DNA of 51,127 bases, taken from positions 1 to 51,127 of the forward strand of contig DXXM01000022.1 of assembly GCA_019416285.1 (NCBI GenBank), written 5' to 3'. The notes beneath the pieces were generated by a model that worked only from the letters and a program-made list of their open reading frames with translations, had not been told where the DNA came from and made no database searches. Positions 27,506 to 36,577 of the stretch are shown piece after piece. Within the stretch, counting starts at the first letter, position 1; the number at the start of each line of letters is the position of its first letter. Source of the DNA: Bacteroidales bacterium. Lineage in GTDB: Bacteria > Bacteroidota > Bacteroidia > Bacteroidales > Muribaculaceae. The position numbers and the translations under genes are program-made.

Positions 27506-27544
27506 ACATAAGGGAAGAGGCTCGGTGAGCCGTCCCCCTTATGT
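27506..27544 (-). terminator. Terminator of fabG
   Basis: ACATAAGGG / CCCTTATGT perfect 9-bp stem with an inner GGCTC/GAGCC hairpin. On the minus strand it is followed by TTTAGAAATTTTC. Lies 20 nt after the fabG stop codon. Confidence 0.7.
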
Positions 27545-27563
27545 CTGAAACGTTATTGGCTGA

Positions 27564-28310
27564 TTACATGTTCATGCCGCCGTCGACCTGGATAACCTGG
27601 CCCGATACATAGCTTGACATGTCAGAAGCAAGGAAGGTTGCGACATTTGCGATGTCCTCGACCTGGCCGGCGCGACGGAGGGGTATCTTGAGAGCCCATT
27701 CCTTACGCACGTCTTCGGGAAGAGCCGCAGTCATGGCAGTCTCGATGAAGCCGGGAGCGATAGCGTTGGCGCGGATGCCGCGTGAGCCCACTTCCTGTGC
27801 GATACTCTTGGCGAGTGCTATAAGACCTGCCTTTGATGCTGCGTAGTTCGACTGTCCGGCATTGCCGTGAACACCGACAACAGAGGCCATGTTGATGATG
27901 GAGCCCTGACGCTGACGCATCATGATGGGAAGAACTGCATGGATGAAGTTGAACGCGCTCTTGAGGTTGACGGCGATGACCGTATCCCACTGAGCCTCCG
28001 ACATACGCATCATGAGGCCGTCCTTTGTAATGCCTGCGTTGTTGACGAGAATGTCGATATGGCCGAAATCTTCCTTGATTTTGCCTACGACCTCTTCAGT
28101 CTGGGCGAAATCAGCTGCGTTTGAAGCATAACCTTTGGCCTTTACGCCGAGAGCCTCAAGCTCTTTCTCGGTTGCTTCCATGTTTTCGTCACGGTTGAGA
28201 TCTGTGAACGCTATATCTGCGCCCTCCTGGGCGAACTTAATGGCAATGCTTTTGCCGATACCACGGGCAGCGCCTGTGATGAGCGCTACTTTTCCTTCAA
28301 GTAATTTCAT
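27564..28310 (-). CDS. fabG: 3-oxoacyl-ACP reductase
   Basis: NADPH-dependent beta-ketoacyl-ACP reductase of type II fatty acid synthesis, 248 residues, short-chain dehydrogenase fold. Cofactor motif TGAARGIGKS (12-21), NNAG (90-93), catalytic Asn115, Ser143, Tyr156 and Lys160 (YAASK). The C-terminus VSGQVIQVDGGMNM is the FabG hallmark. It follows a TetR gene by 19 nt on the same strand, so the regulator and enzyme are probably co-transcribed. Confidence 0.95.
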   Translation of the reverse strand: MKLLEGKVALITGAARGIGKSIAIKFAQEGADIAFTDLNRDENMEATEKELEALGVKAKGYASNAADFAQTEEVVGKIKEDFGHIDILVNNAGITKDGLMMRMSEAQWDTVIAVNLKSAFNFIHAVLPIMMRQRQGSIINMASVVGVHGNAGQSNYAASKAGLIALAKSIAQEVGSRGIRANAIAPGFIETAMTAALPEDVRKEWALKIPLRRAGQVEDIANVATFLASDMSSYVSGQVIQVDGGMNM

Positions 28311-28329
28311 TGTTTCTTGATAGTCGTTG

Positions 28330-28941
28330 TTAGTGATTGGGTTTATCCTTTATAATGATTGTATTGATCAGGAAGTTGATGACTGAATGGCGTATCTCCT
28401 TGGCGGTCATGTGGAACTGCGGGAATATTCCGCGGAGGTGGCTGAAGTCATACCCCTGGAATATCATCTGATAGACACCCGGCAGCAGCTCGCACTGTTT
28501 CGGGTCGAAGGCGCCTTTGCGGATTCCCTCGTCAATCATGGTGTTTATCAGCTCCTGCTCTTTCGCCACCGCGAGTTCCCTTATGCGCTCAAGGCGCTTA
28601 TAGTCAAGGGTGATATATGAAATAAGCTGGCTTGTGGCCGAGGCTTTGATGGTCTCGTCGACAATATCGAAACGCGCGTTGAGAAAGCGGCGCAGTTTTT
28701 CTTCCGGCTCGAAGTCGGAAGTGACCACGTCTCTGAGTTTCATGATGATAGCCTCGCTCTCACGCTCTATGACAGCCTCATAAATCTCCTTCTTATTTTT
28801 AAAATAGGTGTAGATAGTGCGCCGCCCTTTGTCAGAGGCGGTGGCAATATCGTTCATCGTAATACGCTCCACGCCATTGCTTGCAAAGAGCTGACGCGCA
28901 ACGTCCAGGAGTCTTTCGCGTGTCTTTGACGCCATTGTCAT
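28330..28941 (-). CDS. TetR/AcrR-family transcriptional regulator
   Basis: 203 residues. N-terminal TetR HTH (about 6-55; RERLLDVARQLFASNGVERI, MNDIATASDKGRRTIYTYF) and a helical ligand-binding C-terminal domain. Initiation could use the Met at 28935 as well. It is upstream of and co-directional with fabG, so it may control fatty-acid synthesis as FabR/FadR-type regulators do (inference). Ligand unknown. The RND pump genes further upstream end at a strong terminator, so it is not clearly their regulator. Confidence 0.88.
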   Translation of the reverse strand: MTMASKTRERLLDVARQLFASNGVERITMNDIATASDKGRRTIYTYFKNKKEIYEAVIERESEAIIMKLRDVVTSDFEPEEKLRRFLNARFDIVDETIKASATSQLISYITLDYKRLERIRELAVAKEQELINTMIDEGIRKGAFDPKQCELLPGVYQMIFQGYDFSHLRGIFPQFHMTAKEIRHSVINFLINTIIIKDKPNH

Positions 28942-28961
28942 TGATTATATCATTTCTCCTG

Positions 28962-28969
28962 CAAAGTTA
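28962..28969 (-). promoter_or_regulatory. Promoter -7 box of the TetR-fabG unit
   Basis: TAACTTTG on the minus strand, perfect TAnnTTTG, 20 nt before the TetR start; an AGGAG motif lies between. The two closely overlap, so the leader must be very short. Confidence 0.5.
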
Positions 28970-29117
28970 ACAAAAAAATCCTAAACTTCTTAATATTTCT
29001 CTTTCCTTAGTGTAATCCGGCGCCCGTTTAACTCTTATTATCAGATGCACTTCAGGCTAAGAATGTGTTCAACTCTTGTTATTAAATGCCCTCTTAGCGA
29101 GTTTATTGTAAATGCAA

Positions 29118-29154
29118 AAAAAGAAGAGAGTGTTTCAAACACTCTCTTCTTTTT
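29118..29154 (-). terminator. Terminator overlapping the RND permease stop codon
   Basis: Palindrome of 18-nt arms, AAAAAGAAGAGAGTGTTT, C, and its complement, perfectly paired with a loop at the centre. On the minus strand one arm encodes the last residues of the RND permease and the stop TGA (29137-29135) sits in the loop. A T-run (29122-29116) completes an intrinsic terminator. Confidence 0.85.
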
Positions 29155-32100
29155 CCGACGGCTGGCTTGCCGGGGTTGTGGGGGAGCCGGCGGTTCCGCC
29201 TGTCGAACCTACGAATATCTTCGTGAGGTATTTCTCGCGGAATCTTTCGAGAAGCTCCCATGTTCCCGGGACGAACAGCGTGCCGACAATCGCATTGACC
29301 GCCATACCGAACACCACCGCAGTTCCTAATGCGATTCGTGACTGGGCGCCAGCACCCGTTGCGAAGAGCATGGGCAATACGCCGAACACGAAGGCGAAAG
29401 CGGTCATCATGATGGGGCGGAAGCGGATAGTGCCCGCGTCGGCTGCCGCCTGACGTATATCCTGGCCCGATTTGCGGAAGTCACGCGCATATTCCACAAT
29501 AAGAATCGCGTTTTTGGCCGAGAGACCGAGCAGAAGGATGATACCTATTTGAGTGTAGATTGATATGGACTGCGACATGAACAGACAACCTATCACTGTG
29601 CCGAGAATCGCTGTCGGCATTGAAATCACGACGGCAATTGGGTCGGTCCAGCTTTCGTATTGGGCTGCGAGGACGAGAATCGTGATGATTACGGCGAAGA
29701 GGAGCACGAAGGAGATTGTGGTGCCTGACTGGGTCTCCTGATAAGCCTCACCGGTCCATGCGTAGGAGAAGCGGTCGCCGACGGCATTTTTCAGAATCTC
29801 CTCCATAGCCTCGATTGCCTCGGCGCTCGACACATGCTCGGCCGGTGTGCCAGTGATTGAAGCGGAGGTATACATATTGTAGCGGCTCACTGTCGACTGG
29901 CCCATCACCGGTTCTATGGTGGAGAAGGCTGCGAAGGGCACCATCTCTCCCTCGGAGTTTCTTACGGAAAGATTCGGAATTTTCTCTACAGTGCTGCGGG
30001 TATTGCTGTCGCCGCTGATATTGACCTGATATGTGCGGCCGAATTTCACGAAGTCATTCACATAGCTTCCGCCCATGAATTGTGCGAGTGTCCCGTAGAT
30101 GTTTTCGAGCGTCAGACCCATCAGTTTGGCTTTGTCGCGGTCGACGTTGATACGGTACTGCGGCACTCCTGCTTGGAACTGTGTGGTCAGCTGCGCGAGT
30201 CTGTCGTCCTTCTTTACTGCTTCCTGCATGTCGGCGAGAGTTTGCTGAAGAGCGCTCGCTCCGAGGTTGTTTATGTCGAGAACCTGCATCTCCATACCCG
30301 AAGTCATGCCGAGGCCGGGGATAGAGGGAGGATTAACGGAGAAGACAATCGGCTCCTGGTATGAAGCTGCAATCTCATTGACTTTCGCAATCACGGCATT
30401 GACATCATGCGATTTGCCGCGACGCTCGTTCCACGGCTTGAGCACAACGAAAAGAGAGCCCATGTTGCCTCCGGAGCCACCGCCCATCATCGAGCGGCCC
30501 GAGATTGAAATCACATCCTTCACCTCTTCGATTTTCTGAATCTTTGCCGACAGGTCGGTGACGATTTTGTCGGTGCGGTCAAGCGATGCTCCGTTGGGAA
30601 GCTGAACAGATGTCATGAAGTAGCCCATATCCTCTTCCGGAATATAGCTGGTCGGTATTTTGAGGAAGCCCCAGAAGGCTACGGCGCATAGCGCGAAATA
30701 TATGCCGATAGCTACGACCGGATGTTTCAGAAGGCGTCCTATTGCCGAGGTGTATTCCTTCACCACGGCCCCATAGCCTTTGTTGAACCAGCGATAGAGG
30801 AAAAAATGCGGGTTCGGATCCTCTTTCTTTCTCAGGAAGAGGGCACACATGGCCGGAGTAAATGTCAGAGCATTGAATCCTGAGAAGGCCACGGACGTCG
30901 CTATGGTGAGTGCGAATTGTTTGTAGAGTTCGCCCGTTATACCGCTGATGAAGGCGGTGGGGATGAACACCGAGAGCAACACGAGGACTTCGCCGATGAC
31001 CGGGCCCTGCAGCTCGACCATCGCTTTTTCGGCGCTCTGCCGTGGCGTCAGTTTCCCTTCCTGCACAAGTCGGGCACAGTCCTCCACCACGACTATCGCA
31101 TCGTCCACTACAATCGCAATCGCCAGCACGAGGCCGAAAAGCGTCAGGGTGTTGAGCGAGAAGCCGAGAAGTTTCATCACGGCGAATGTGGCGATGAGCG
31201 ATACCGGGATGGCAATCATCGGGATGATTACCGCGCGCCAGCTCTGGAGGAATATGAGGATGACGAGCATCACAATCAGTGTGGTTTCGACGAATGTCAC
31301 AAGCACTTCGTCGATTGATGCGGTCACAAACGATGTCGTGTCGAGAATTATATTGTAGTGGACGCCAGAGGGGAAATATTCCGACAGTTCTTCCATTTTT
31401 GCTTTGACCTTGTCGGCAACCTCAAGGGCGTTTGCACCCGGGAGCTGCTGCACGCCGATAAGACCGGCCTGCTTTCCGGACACATGCGAGATGCCTGAAT
31501 AGTCCTGGCTGCCGAGTTCGACTCTGGCTATATCCTTGAGGCGGAGCAGGCCTCCGTTTTCGGCTGTGCGGATAATGATGTTTGAAAATTCCTCGGCTGT
31601 CTTGAGCTGGCCCTGAGAGGTCAGGGTAAATTCAAACTCGACACCGTTGTTGACCGGGGGAGTGCCGACACTGCCGGCCGACACCTCGAGATTCTGCGAT
31701 TCAATCATCGCGCTGACATCCGAGGGCGTCAGGTTGTAGATTCTCATTTTATCCGGGTCGAGCCATACGCGCATACTGTATTTACCTGCGCCGAAGGCCC
31801 CGGCACCGCCTACACCTTCGATACGTGAAAGTTCGTCGATAATGTTGAGCTGCGCATAGTTTGTGAGATACAGAGCATCATATCGACCGCTGTTGTCACC
31901 CTCGATTGCAATGAATAGGATGATGTTCGATGACTCTGACATGACGGATACACCCTGCTCCTTTACTGCCGTAGGCAGAGTCGCCTCGGCAAGCGAGATT
32001 CGGTTCTGCACCTTCACTGCGGCGTCGTCGAGATTAGTTCCGTTCTCGAAAGTGACAGTGAGGTTATAGGACCCGTCACTTGAATTGGAGCTCATATACA

Positions 32101-32329
32101 TCATACCCTCGACACCGTTGATCTGTTCCTCGATAGGGACACCGACTACTTCAGCCACCGTCGCGGCATCGGCGCCGGGATAGGAGGCTGACACCATGAC
32201 TGTCGGCGGAGTGATATCTGGATATTGTGAAATAGGCAGGCTTTTGACCGTCATGATGCCGACGAGCACCATTATTATCGCCAGCACTGTGGCGAATATC
32301 GGACGGTCTATGAAAAATCTTGAAAACAT
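29135..32329 (-). CDS. RND efflux transporter permease (HAE1/AcrB family)
   Basis: 1064-residue inner-membrane proton antiporter, the usual AcrB length. TM1 FIDRPIFATVLAIIMVLVGI, the proton-relay Asp pair in AIVVDDAIVVVEDC (TM4), large periplasmic porter loops, and family motifs such as GLSAKNAILIVEYA and RFRPIMMTAFAFVFGVLPM. The C-terminus is a short Pro/Gly/Glu tail. It exports drugs, bile salts or other lipophiles; which one cannot be told. It is the last gene of a three-gene pump operon; the adaptor ends 42 nt upstream. Confidence 0.96.
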   Translation of the reverse strand: MFSRFFIDRPIFATVLAIIMVLVGIMTVKSLPISQYPDITPPTVMVSASYPGADAATVAEVVGVPIEEQINGVEGMMYMSSNSSDGSYNLTVTFENGTNLDDAAVKVQNRISLAEATLPTAVKEQGVSVMSESSNIILFIAIEGDNSGRYDALYLTNYAQLNIIDELSRIEGVGGAGAFGAGKYSMRVWLDPDKMRIYNLTPSDVSAMIESQNLEVSAGSVGTPPVNNGVEFEFTLTSQGQLKTAEEFSNIIIRTAENGGLLRLKDIARVELGSQDYSGISHVSGKQAGLIGVQQLPGANALEVADKVKAKMEELSEYFPSGVHYNIILDTTSFVTASIDEVLVTFVETTLIVMLVILIFLQSWRAVIIPMIAIPVSLIATFAVMKLLGFSLNTLTLFGLVLAIAIVVDDAIVVVEDCARLVQEGKLTPRQSAEKAMVELQGPVIGEVLVLLSVFIPTAFISGITGELYKQFALTIATSVAFSGFNALTFTPAMCALFLRKKEDPNPHFFLYRWFNKGYGAVVKEYTSAIGRLLKHPVVAIGIYFALCAVAFWGFLKIPTSYIPEEDMGYFMTSVQLPNGASLDRTDKIVTDLSAKIQKIEEVKDVISISGRSMMGGGSGGNMGSLFVVLKPWNERRGKSHDVNAVIAKVNEIAASYQEPIVFSVNPPSIPGLGMTSGMEMQVLDINNLGASALQQTLADMQEAVKKDDRLAQLTTQFQAGVPQYRINVDRDKAKLMGLTLENIYGTLAQFMGGSYVNDFVKFGRTYQVNISGDSNTRSTVEKIPNLSVRNSEGEMVPFAAFSTIEPVMGQSTVSRYNMYTSASITGTPAEHVSSAEAIEAMEEILKNAVGDRFSYAWTGEAYQETQSGTTISFVLLFAVIITILVLAAQYESWTDPIAVVISMPTAILGTVIGCLFMSQSISIYTQIGIILLLGLSAKNAILIVEYARDFRKSGQDIRQAAADAGTIRFRPIMMTAFAFVFGVLPMLFATGAGAQSRIALGTAVVFGMAVNAIVGTLFVPGTWELLERFREKYLTKIFVGSTGGTAGSPTTPASQPSEKEESV

Positions 32330-32371
32330 GGCTCTTCTCTCTTCTTAATTGAAATTCTGTGGCGGGGACGG

Positions 32372-33478
32372 TTATTTTACCAGATGCGGCTTGACTGTCA
32401 TACCGTCCTTGACTTTAAGAAGTGCCCTGGTGACATATTTTGACTTCGGAGTGATGCCCGATGTCACCACACGGAGCGAGTCATGATAGAGCGGACCAAC
32501 TTTGATAGGTGTGTAGACCACACGGTCCGAATCATTGACCACATACAGATATTTGCCGAGCTGGTCGGTGCTGATTGCCGCATCCTTGACAAGAATCGCA
32601 TCGGACACCTCTTTATATGGCAGATTGACCTTGACAAACATGCCCGGCTTCAATTCATTGTAGACGTTCTTAATATGGCAGCGGAGATCGAGCGTTCCGG
32701 TCGACTCTTCAAGCGCGGGAGCCACATAGGACAGGTCGCCATAATACTTGTGTGCCACACTGTCGGAAAATGACAGAGGGATGTTTTTGAAAAGTGCCTC
32801 GCTGTTCTTAGGATTTGTAATCATTCCCTCGTTTTCGTCAATGGCGAAATGGGCCGTCAGTACGGAGGTGTCGTAGAGGGTGGTCATTGTGACTGCCGAA
32901 ACTTCACCGTTGACATAGTTGCCCACATCCATCTGCCCTGCAGAGGCCATTCCGGAGATTGGCGCCGTGATGGTGCAGTAGCTGAGATTGGTGTTGGCAG
33001 TTTCGAGCTCGGCCTGTGCGTTTTTTATGCTTGCCTCGGCCTGTTGCAGATTGCTTTCGGCCTGGTTGACTTCCATTTTGGAGACAGCGTCGCTTTCGAG
33101 TGCCTTTTTGACAGCCTCATAGTGGCTTTTGGCATAATCGCGCGTGCTGATGGCCGTGGTCAGCGCGGCTTTAGCCTGCTGCACGGCATCGCGGTATTTG
33201 CTGTCCTCTATTCTGAAAAGCACATCTCCCTTATGGACATATTGTCCGTCCTTGAACAGTTGTGCCGTGAGCAGACCGCTCACCCTCGCCACGACCTCGA
33301 CCTGTGAGATGGCCGTGAGCTGTCCGGGATAGGTGTTGCTGAGAGTCACTGAATCGATTTCCGGGAGAGCTACATCTATGCTTGCTTCCTGCATATCTTC
33401 TCCACTTTTCTTATGTCCGCCACAGGATGTGACGATGACGGCGGCTGCCAGAATCGCGCCGGATAATTTCCTGTTCAT
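32372..33478 (-). CDS. RND efflux periplasmic adaptor subunit
   Basis: 368-residue HlyD/AcrA-like lipoprotein (lipobox VTSC, Cys19) linking the permease to the outer-membrane channel. Lipoyl halves with FKDGQYVHKGDVLFRIEDS and CTITAPISGMAS surround an alpha-helical hairpin (about 88-150); beta-barrel and membrane-proximal domains follow. It is located between the channel gene (26 nt upstream) and the permease gene. Confidence 0.94.
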   Translation of the reverse strand: MNRKLSGAILAAAVIVTSCGGHKKSGEDMQEASIDVALPEIDSVTLSNTYPGQLTAISQVEVVARVSGLLTAQLFKDGQYVHKGDVLFRIEDSKYRDAVQQAKAALTTAISTRDYAKSHYEAVKKALESDAVSKMEVNQAESNLQQAEASIKNAQAELETANTNLSYCTITAPISGMASAGQMDVGNYVNGEVSAVTMTTLYDTSVLTAHFAIDENEGMITNPKNSEALFKNIPLSFSDSVAHKYYGDLSYVAPALEESTGTLDLRCHIKNVYNELKPGMFVKVNLPYKEVSDAILVKDAAISTDQLGKYLYVVNDSDRVVYTPIKVGPLYHDSLRVVTSGITPKSKYVTRALLKVKDGMTVKPHLVK

Positions 33479-33504
33479 GATGTCTGATTTTTACAATTGT
33501 GTTC

Positions 33505-34920
33505 TTATTGTCCGACGGGTGACCCGCCGAGGGCTTTGTAGAGACTGACGAGATTGACGAGGGCTTGTCCTCGCGCCGAAATGAGCGATGTTGCGTATGT
33601 GAGGCTATTAATCTGGGCGTCGACCACGTTGGAGAAGGGCGTGAGACCCTCTTTGTAGAGATTTACGGAGAGATTGAACGATTCGTCACACTCCTCGATG
33701 ACTTTTGTATAGCAGTCGATGGTCTTGAGCGACGAATTGTAGGAAATCATGGCGTCGTTCACATCCTGAACCGCAGTCATTACGGTCTGGTTATAGCTCT
33801 CGATGCCTGCCTGCATCTGTTCGCGTGCTTCGGCTACCGCATGCTTGCGTGCGAAACCGTTGAACAGGGTCCATGTGAGGGTGGGGGCCACGCTGTATTC
33901 GAAACTGTTTCTCTTGAACAGATCGTCTGCGTTGTGCGAGGCCACACCGACCGAGCCCTCGATGGCGAGAGTGGGGAGGAAATCCTTCTTGGCGATTCCG
34001 AGAGAGGCAGCGTATGCCGCCACTTCATATTCGGCCGCCATGATGTCTGGACGCCTTCTGAGCAGATTGGCCGGTACGCCTGCAGGAATCAGATGTCTGT
34101 ATTCCGGAACCGGACGCTCGCTCCGGAGCCGGTTCTCTATTTCCGACGGATAGACCCCCACGAGTGTGGCTATGGCGTTTATTGCCTGCTCGATTGAGGC
34201 TTCAAGCGAGGGGAGGGACGCTTCCGTGGAATAATAGACAGTGAGGGCCTGGGCGACGTCGAGCTTGGAGACGAGTCCCGCCTCGAAACGCGCTTTGGCT
34301 ATTGTGACTACCCTATCCTGCGAGGCAAGATGCTCGCGCGTCACATAGAGCTGACGCTGGAATGTGCGAAGATTAAAATAACAGGTGGCTATATCTCCTG
34401 TCAGACTTACCATCGTGGCGATGTAGTCTGCCCGGCTTGCCTGGTACAGAGCCTTGCGGTTTTTGACATTCTCGCGTATTCTCCCGAACACGTCAATCTC
34501 CCAGCTCATATTGGCTCCGAGTGAGAAATAGCTCGAATTGGTCGAGTGGAGATGAACGCCTCCAATGGCTCCGGCAGTGCGCCCCTTTGTGTAACCGGCA
34601 CTCAGTCCGATTGTGGGGTAATAACCGGCCTGGGCCTGTCCGATCTGCTCCTTGGCCATATTCATGCGACTTATCGCAGTGAGCACATTGAAATTATTGT
34701 CAATCCCGAGGCTAATCAGAGAATCAAGTTCCGGGTCGTTGAAGTTTTTCCACCATTGGTCGTCGGTGGGGAGAGTCTGCTCCATATCGGTGGCGTAGGT
34801 CCATCGGTCGGGCAGAGTCTCCCGCAACATCGCTCTCTGCGAGTCCTGAGCGACGACGGCCTGGGCAGTTCCCATCATCAGCCCCAAAATAACAGTTGAA
34901 ACGTTAATGAATTTGATCAT
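33505..34920 (-). CDS. TolC-like outer membrane efflux protein
   Basis: 471 residues from the ATG at 34920, which starts a normal signal peptide (IKFINVSTVILGLMMGTAQA); an in-frame ATG 39 nt upstream was not preferred. Two outer-membrane efflux protein repeats of the NodT/OprM type (motifs GLSAGYTKGRTAG, YEVAAYAASLGIAKKDFLPT, MQAGIESYNQTVMTAVQDVN). Unlike many NodT relatives it has no lipobox. It should form the trimeric channel across the outer membrane and is the first gene of the pump operon. No regulator lies adjacent, and I could not find a clear promoter in the 209-nt gap upstream on this strand. Confidence 0.92.
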   Translation of the reverse strand: MIKFINVSTVILGLMMGTAQAVVAQDSQRAMLRETLPDRWTYATDMEQTLPTDDQWWKNFNDPELDSLISLGIDNNFNVLTAISRMNMAKEQIGQAQAGYYPTIGLSAGYTKGRTAGAIGGVHLHSTNSSYFSLGANMSWEIDVFGRIRENVKNRKALYQASRADYIATMVSLTGDIATCYFNLRTFQRQLYVTREHLASQDRVVTIAKARFEAGLVSKLDVAQALTVYYSTEASLPSLEASIEQAINAIATLVGVYPSEIENRLRSERPVPEYRHLIPAGVPANLLRRRPDIMAAEYEVAAYAASLGIAKKDFLPTLAIEGSVGVASHNADDLFKRNSFEYSVAPTLTWTLFNGFARKHAVAEAREQMQAGIESYNQTVMTAVQDVNDAMISYNSSLKTIDCYTKVIEECDESFNLSVNLYKEGLTPFSNVVDAQINSLTYATSLISARGQALVNLVSLYKALGGSPVGQ

Positions 34921-35048
34921 AGAAGTAATGATAATTGCTTTTGAAACGCCTGAAATCAAAAGCAGGTTCAGTAACGTGGGAGGGAAAAATCACAGGAAAA
35001 TATTGGCTCGCAGCTTGATTTAACTCTATTTGGCTTTAGTGTGCATCG

Positions 35049-35076
35049 TTTGTGCCCATGTGACGCTGTAAATTTG
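35049..35076 (+). promoter_or_regulatory. Candidate promoter of the small protein gene at 35130
   Basis: TTTG (35049-35052), 16-nt spacer, TAAATTTG (35069-35076). The -7 box is perfect; the spacer is shorter than the usual 19-20. Predicted start about 35082. Confidence 0.45.
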
Positions 35077-35129
35077 CATCATAATCAGAAAGATAGCCGA
35101 TTCTGAATTAATTTTTTAAAAATTTGATT

Positions 35130-35423
35130 ATGATAACAGCGATTAATCATACCGATCTTCTTTACGTCACCGCCCTCAGCGGCGGTGTGGCTCTCCTTTC
35201 GACAAGTATTAGCGGTGTCTCCTCAATCGGTGATGTGTTTCGTCAGATACGCAGGATGGCATCTGCATTTAAGGGTGTGATAACATTGAAAATACGCAAC
35301 AGCACCCAGGGATGGGCGCAGCAGCACACAATAGTAATGAAACCCGCGGCGACTGCGGCTGCGGTGAGAAATGCGGGCACCGGTCACATGGCAGCCTATC
35401 CTTCGCTCTTTCCTGAAATCTGA
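35130..35423 (+). CDS. Small protein of unknown function
   Basis: 97 residues from the ATG at 35130 (AATTTGATT precedes; a TTG two codons earlier is possible). I do not recognise a family. The N-terminus is a hydrophobic segment (DLLYVTALSGGVALLSTSIS), possibly a TM or signal anchor, followed by a basic stretch IRRMASAFKGVITLKIRNST and a Trp-containing GWAQQHTI. Upstream lies a TAAATTTG box. Small proteins with a hydrophobic start and an RNSTQGW-like motif seem familiar from Bacteroidales, but this is recollection, not proof. Confidence 0.5.
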   Translation: MITAINHTDLLYVTALSGGVALLSTSISGVSSIGDVFRQIRRMASAFKGVITLKIRNSTQGWAQQHTIVMKPAATAAAVRNAGTGHMAAYPSLFPEI

Positions 35424-35439
35424 AAGGGTCGCGGTGGCT

Positions 35440-35772
35440 TTATTTATAGCCGAGCAGTTCGAAATTATCGACGTATATTTCGGTTACGTTGCGCTTGATA
35501 GCGTTGCGGTCCTCCCAGATGCGGTAGCGGATTTTACCCTCGACATACAGCCGTGAGCCGCTGCGGATATACTTTTCAGCAAATTCGGCGGCTGAATCCC
35601 ACATGACAATCGTGTGCCATTCTGTCCGCTCAGGAATCTTTGTCCCGTCGGGACGGGTGCGTTCATGTTCGTTTGTAGCCATGCGGAATGTTGCGATAGG
35701 CCGGGTTTCGACATATCGTATCTCGGGGTTGGTCCCTACGTTGCCTATCAGGATTACTTTGTTGACACTCAC
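35440..35772 (-). CDS. ssb: Single-stranded DNA-binding protein, tail-less
   Basis: 110 residues, essentially one OB fold (VNKVILIGNVGTNPEIRYVE, WDSAAEFAEKYIRSGSRLYV, VTEIYVDNFELLGYK). The protein ends right after the OB fold and lacks the Gly/Pro linker and the acidic DDxIPF tip that recruits partners such as PriA, RecQ and Exo I in canonical SSB. It may be a secondary SSB beside a main full-length one elsewhere in the genome. A TAATTTTG promoter box lies 47 nt upstream. It converges on the small gene at 35130. Confidence 0.9.
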   Translation of the reverse strand: MSVNKVILIGNVGTNPEIRYVETRPIATFRMATNEHERTRPDGTKIPERTEWHTIVMWDSAAEFAEKYIRSGSRLYVEGKIRYRIWEDRNAIKRNVTEIYVDNFELLGYK

Positions 35773-35818
35773 CGTTTATATATTCTATAGCTGAAAAATC
35801 GGGAAATATATCTCAGAA

Positions 35819-35826
35819 CAAAATTA
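35819..35826 (-). promoter_or_regulatory. ssb promoter -7 box
   Basis: TAATTTTG on the minus strand; a TTTG lies 23 nt further upstream (35853-35850), the same long spacing as at rnpB. Expected start about 35813. Confidence 0.5.
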
Positions 35827-35904
35827 CATATTTTTTTTGTCTCGTGAAACAAATTTTAACCCCGGCGCGTTTATTTAGGAGTAAGTTAACTGTTTATTTT
35901 AATC

Positions 35905-36519
35905 ATGAAAGGATTTATTACATCTTTATGCCTCTTTGCCGTGCTCGGTCTTGTTTCGTGTGATGAGACGGCACGTCTTGCCAAAGAACTTCCAGGCTCA
36001 TGGGCCGGCACTCCCGAGAACATTTCCGACAATACAGCGGTGACAGCCACGATACTGGAAACTATCGACATCACTGCCGATGACAGCGCGGTAGCCAAAG
36101 GGAGCCACGGCGGTGTTGTCACTATAGCCGGTATGCTTTCGGCCACAACTCAGTTTGTCAGTGACCAGACAGAGCCTGTGAGCCTAACCGCAAGCGCCAA
36201 GTCCCTCGTCAGCGGAACCTGGACCGCTATCGACGACGATGAAGTGGCCGTCATTCTCGACATTTCGACTCTGACAGTCAATGTAGACCCCGACGCCGTA
36301 ACAATCAACAACAGCATCCTCAACGGCGAGACCGCGCCTCAGATTGACTCTATGAAACCGGCGGTCATCTCCACGATTGCCGAAAGCATGAAGCGCGCGC
36401 TTGCCACCCGCTATACTTCTTTGCGCCGTCTTGACGATGTGAAGGTCAAAGGTCCCCTGCTTAAATTCGAAATCGGAAAGACCGATTATGTCTTTACCCG
36501 CCAAGGCGACCGCCAATAA
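35905..36519 (+). CDS. Putative lipoprotein of unknown function
   Basis: 204 residues with a lipoprotein signal (FITSLCLFAVLGLVSCDE, lipobox LVSC, Cys about 19). The mature part begins with a helix and a lipocalin-like word PGSWAGTPEN, then beta-strand-rich repeats of Thr/Val/Asp. I do not recognise a domain; the start resembles small beta-barrel lipoproteins of Bacteroidetes. Stands 58 nt before tdk, which has its own promoter box. Confidence 0.75.
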   Translation: MKGFITSLCLFAVLGLVSCDETARLAKELPGSWAGTPENISDNTAVTATILETIDITADDSAVAKGSHGGVVTIAGMLSATTQFVSDQTEPVSLTASAKSLVSGTWTAIDDDEVAVILDISTLTVNVDPDAVTINNSILNGETAPQIDSMKPAVISTIAESMKRALATRYTSLRRLDDVKVKGPLLKFEIGKTDYVFTRQGDRQ

Positions 36520-36531
36520 GAAAATTTTTTC

Positions 36532-36539
36532 TACCTTTG
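36532..36539 (+). promoter_or_regulatory. tdk promoter -7 box
   Basis: TACCTTTG, a perfect TAnnTTTG, between the lipoprotein stop and the tdk ATG. Predicted leader about 33 nt. No -33 TTTG at expected spacing. Confidence 0.45.
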
Positions 36540-36577
36540 CCTGTGAATAAACATTCGTCACAACATTTACTACAAGG

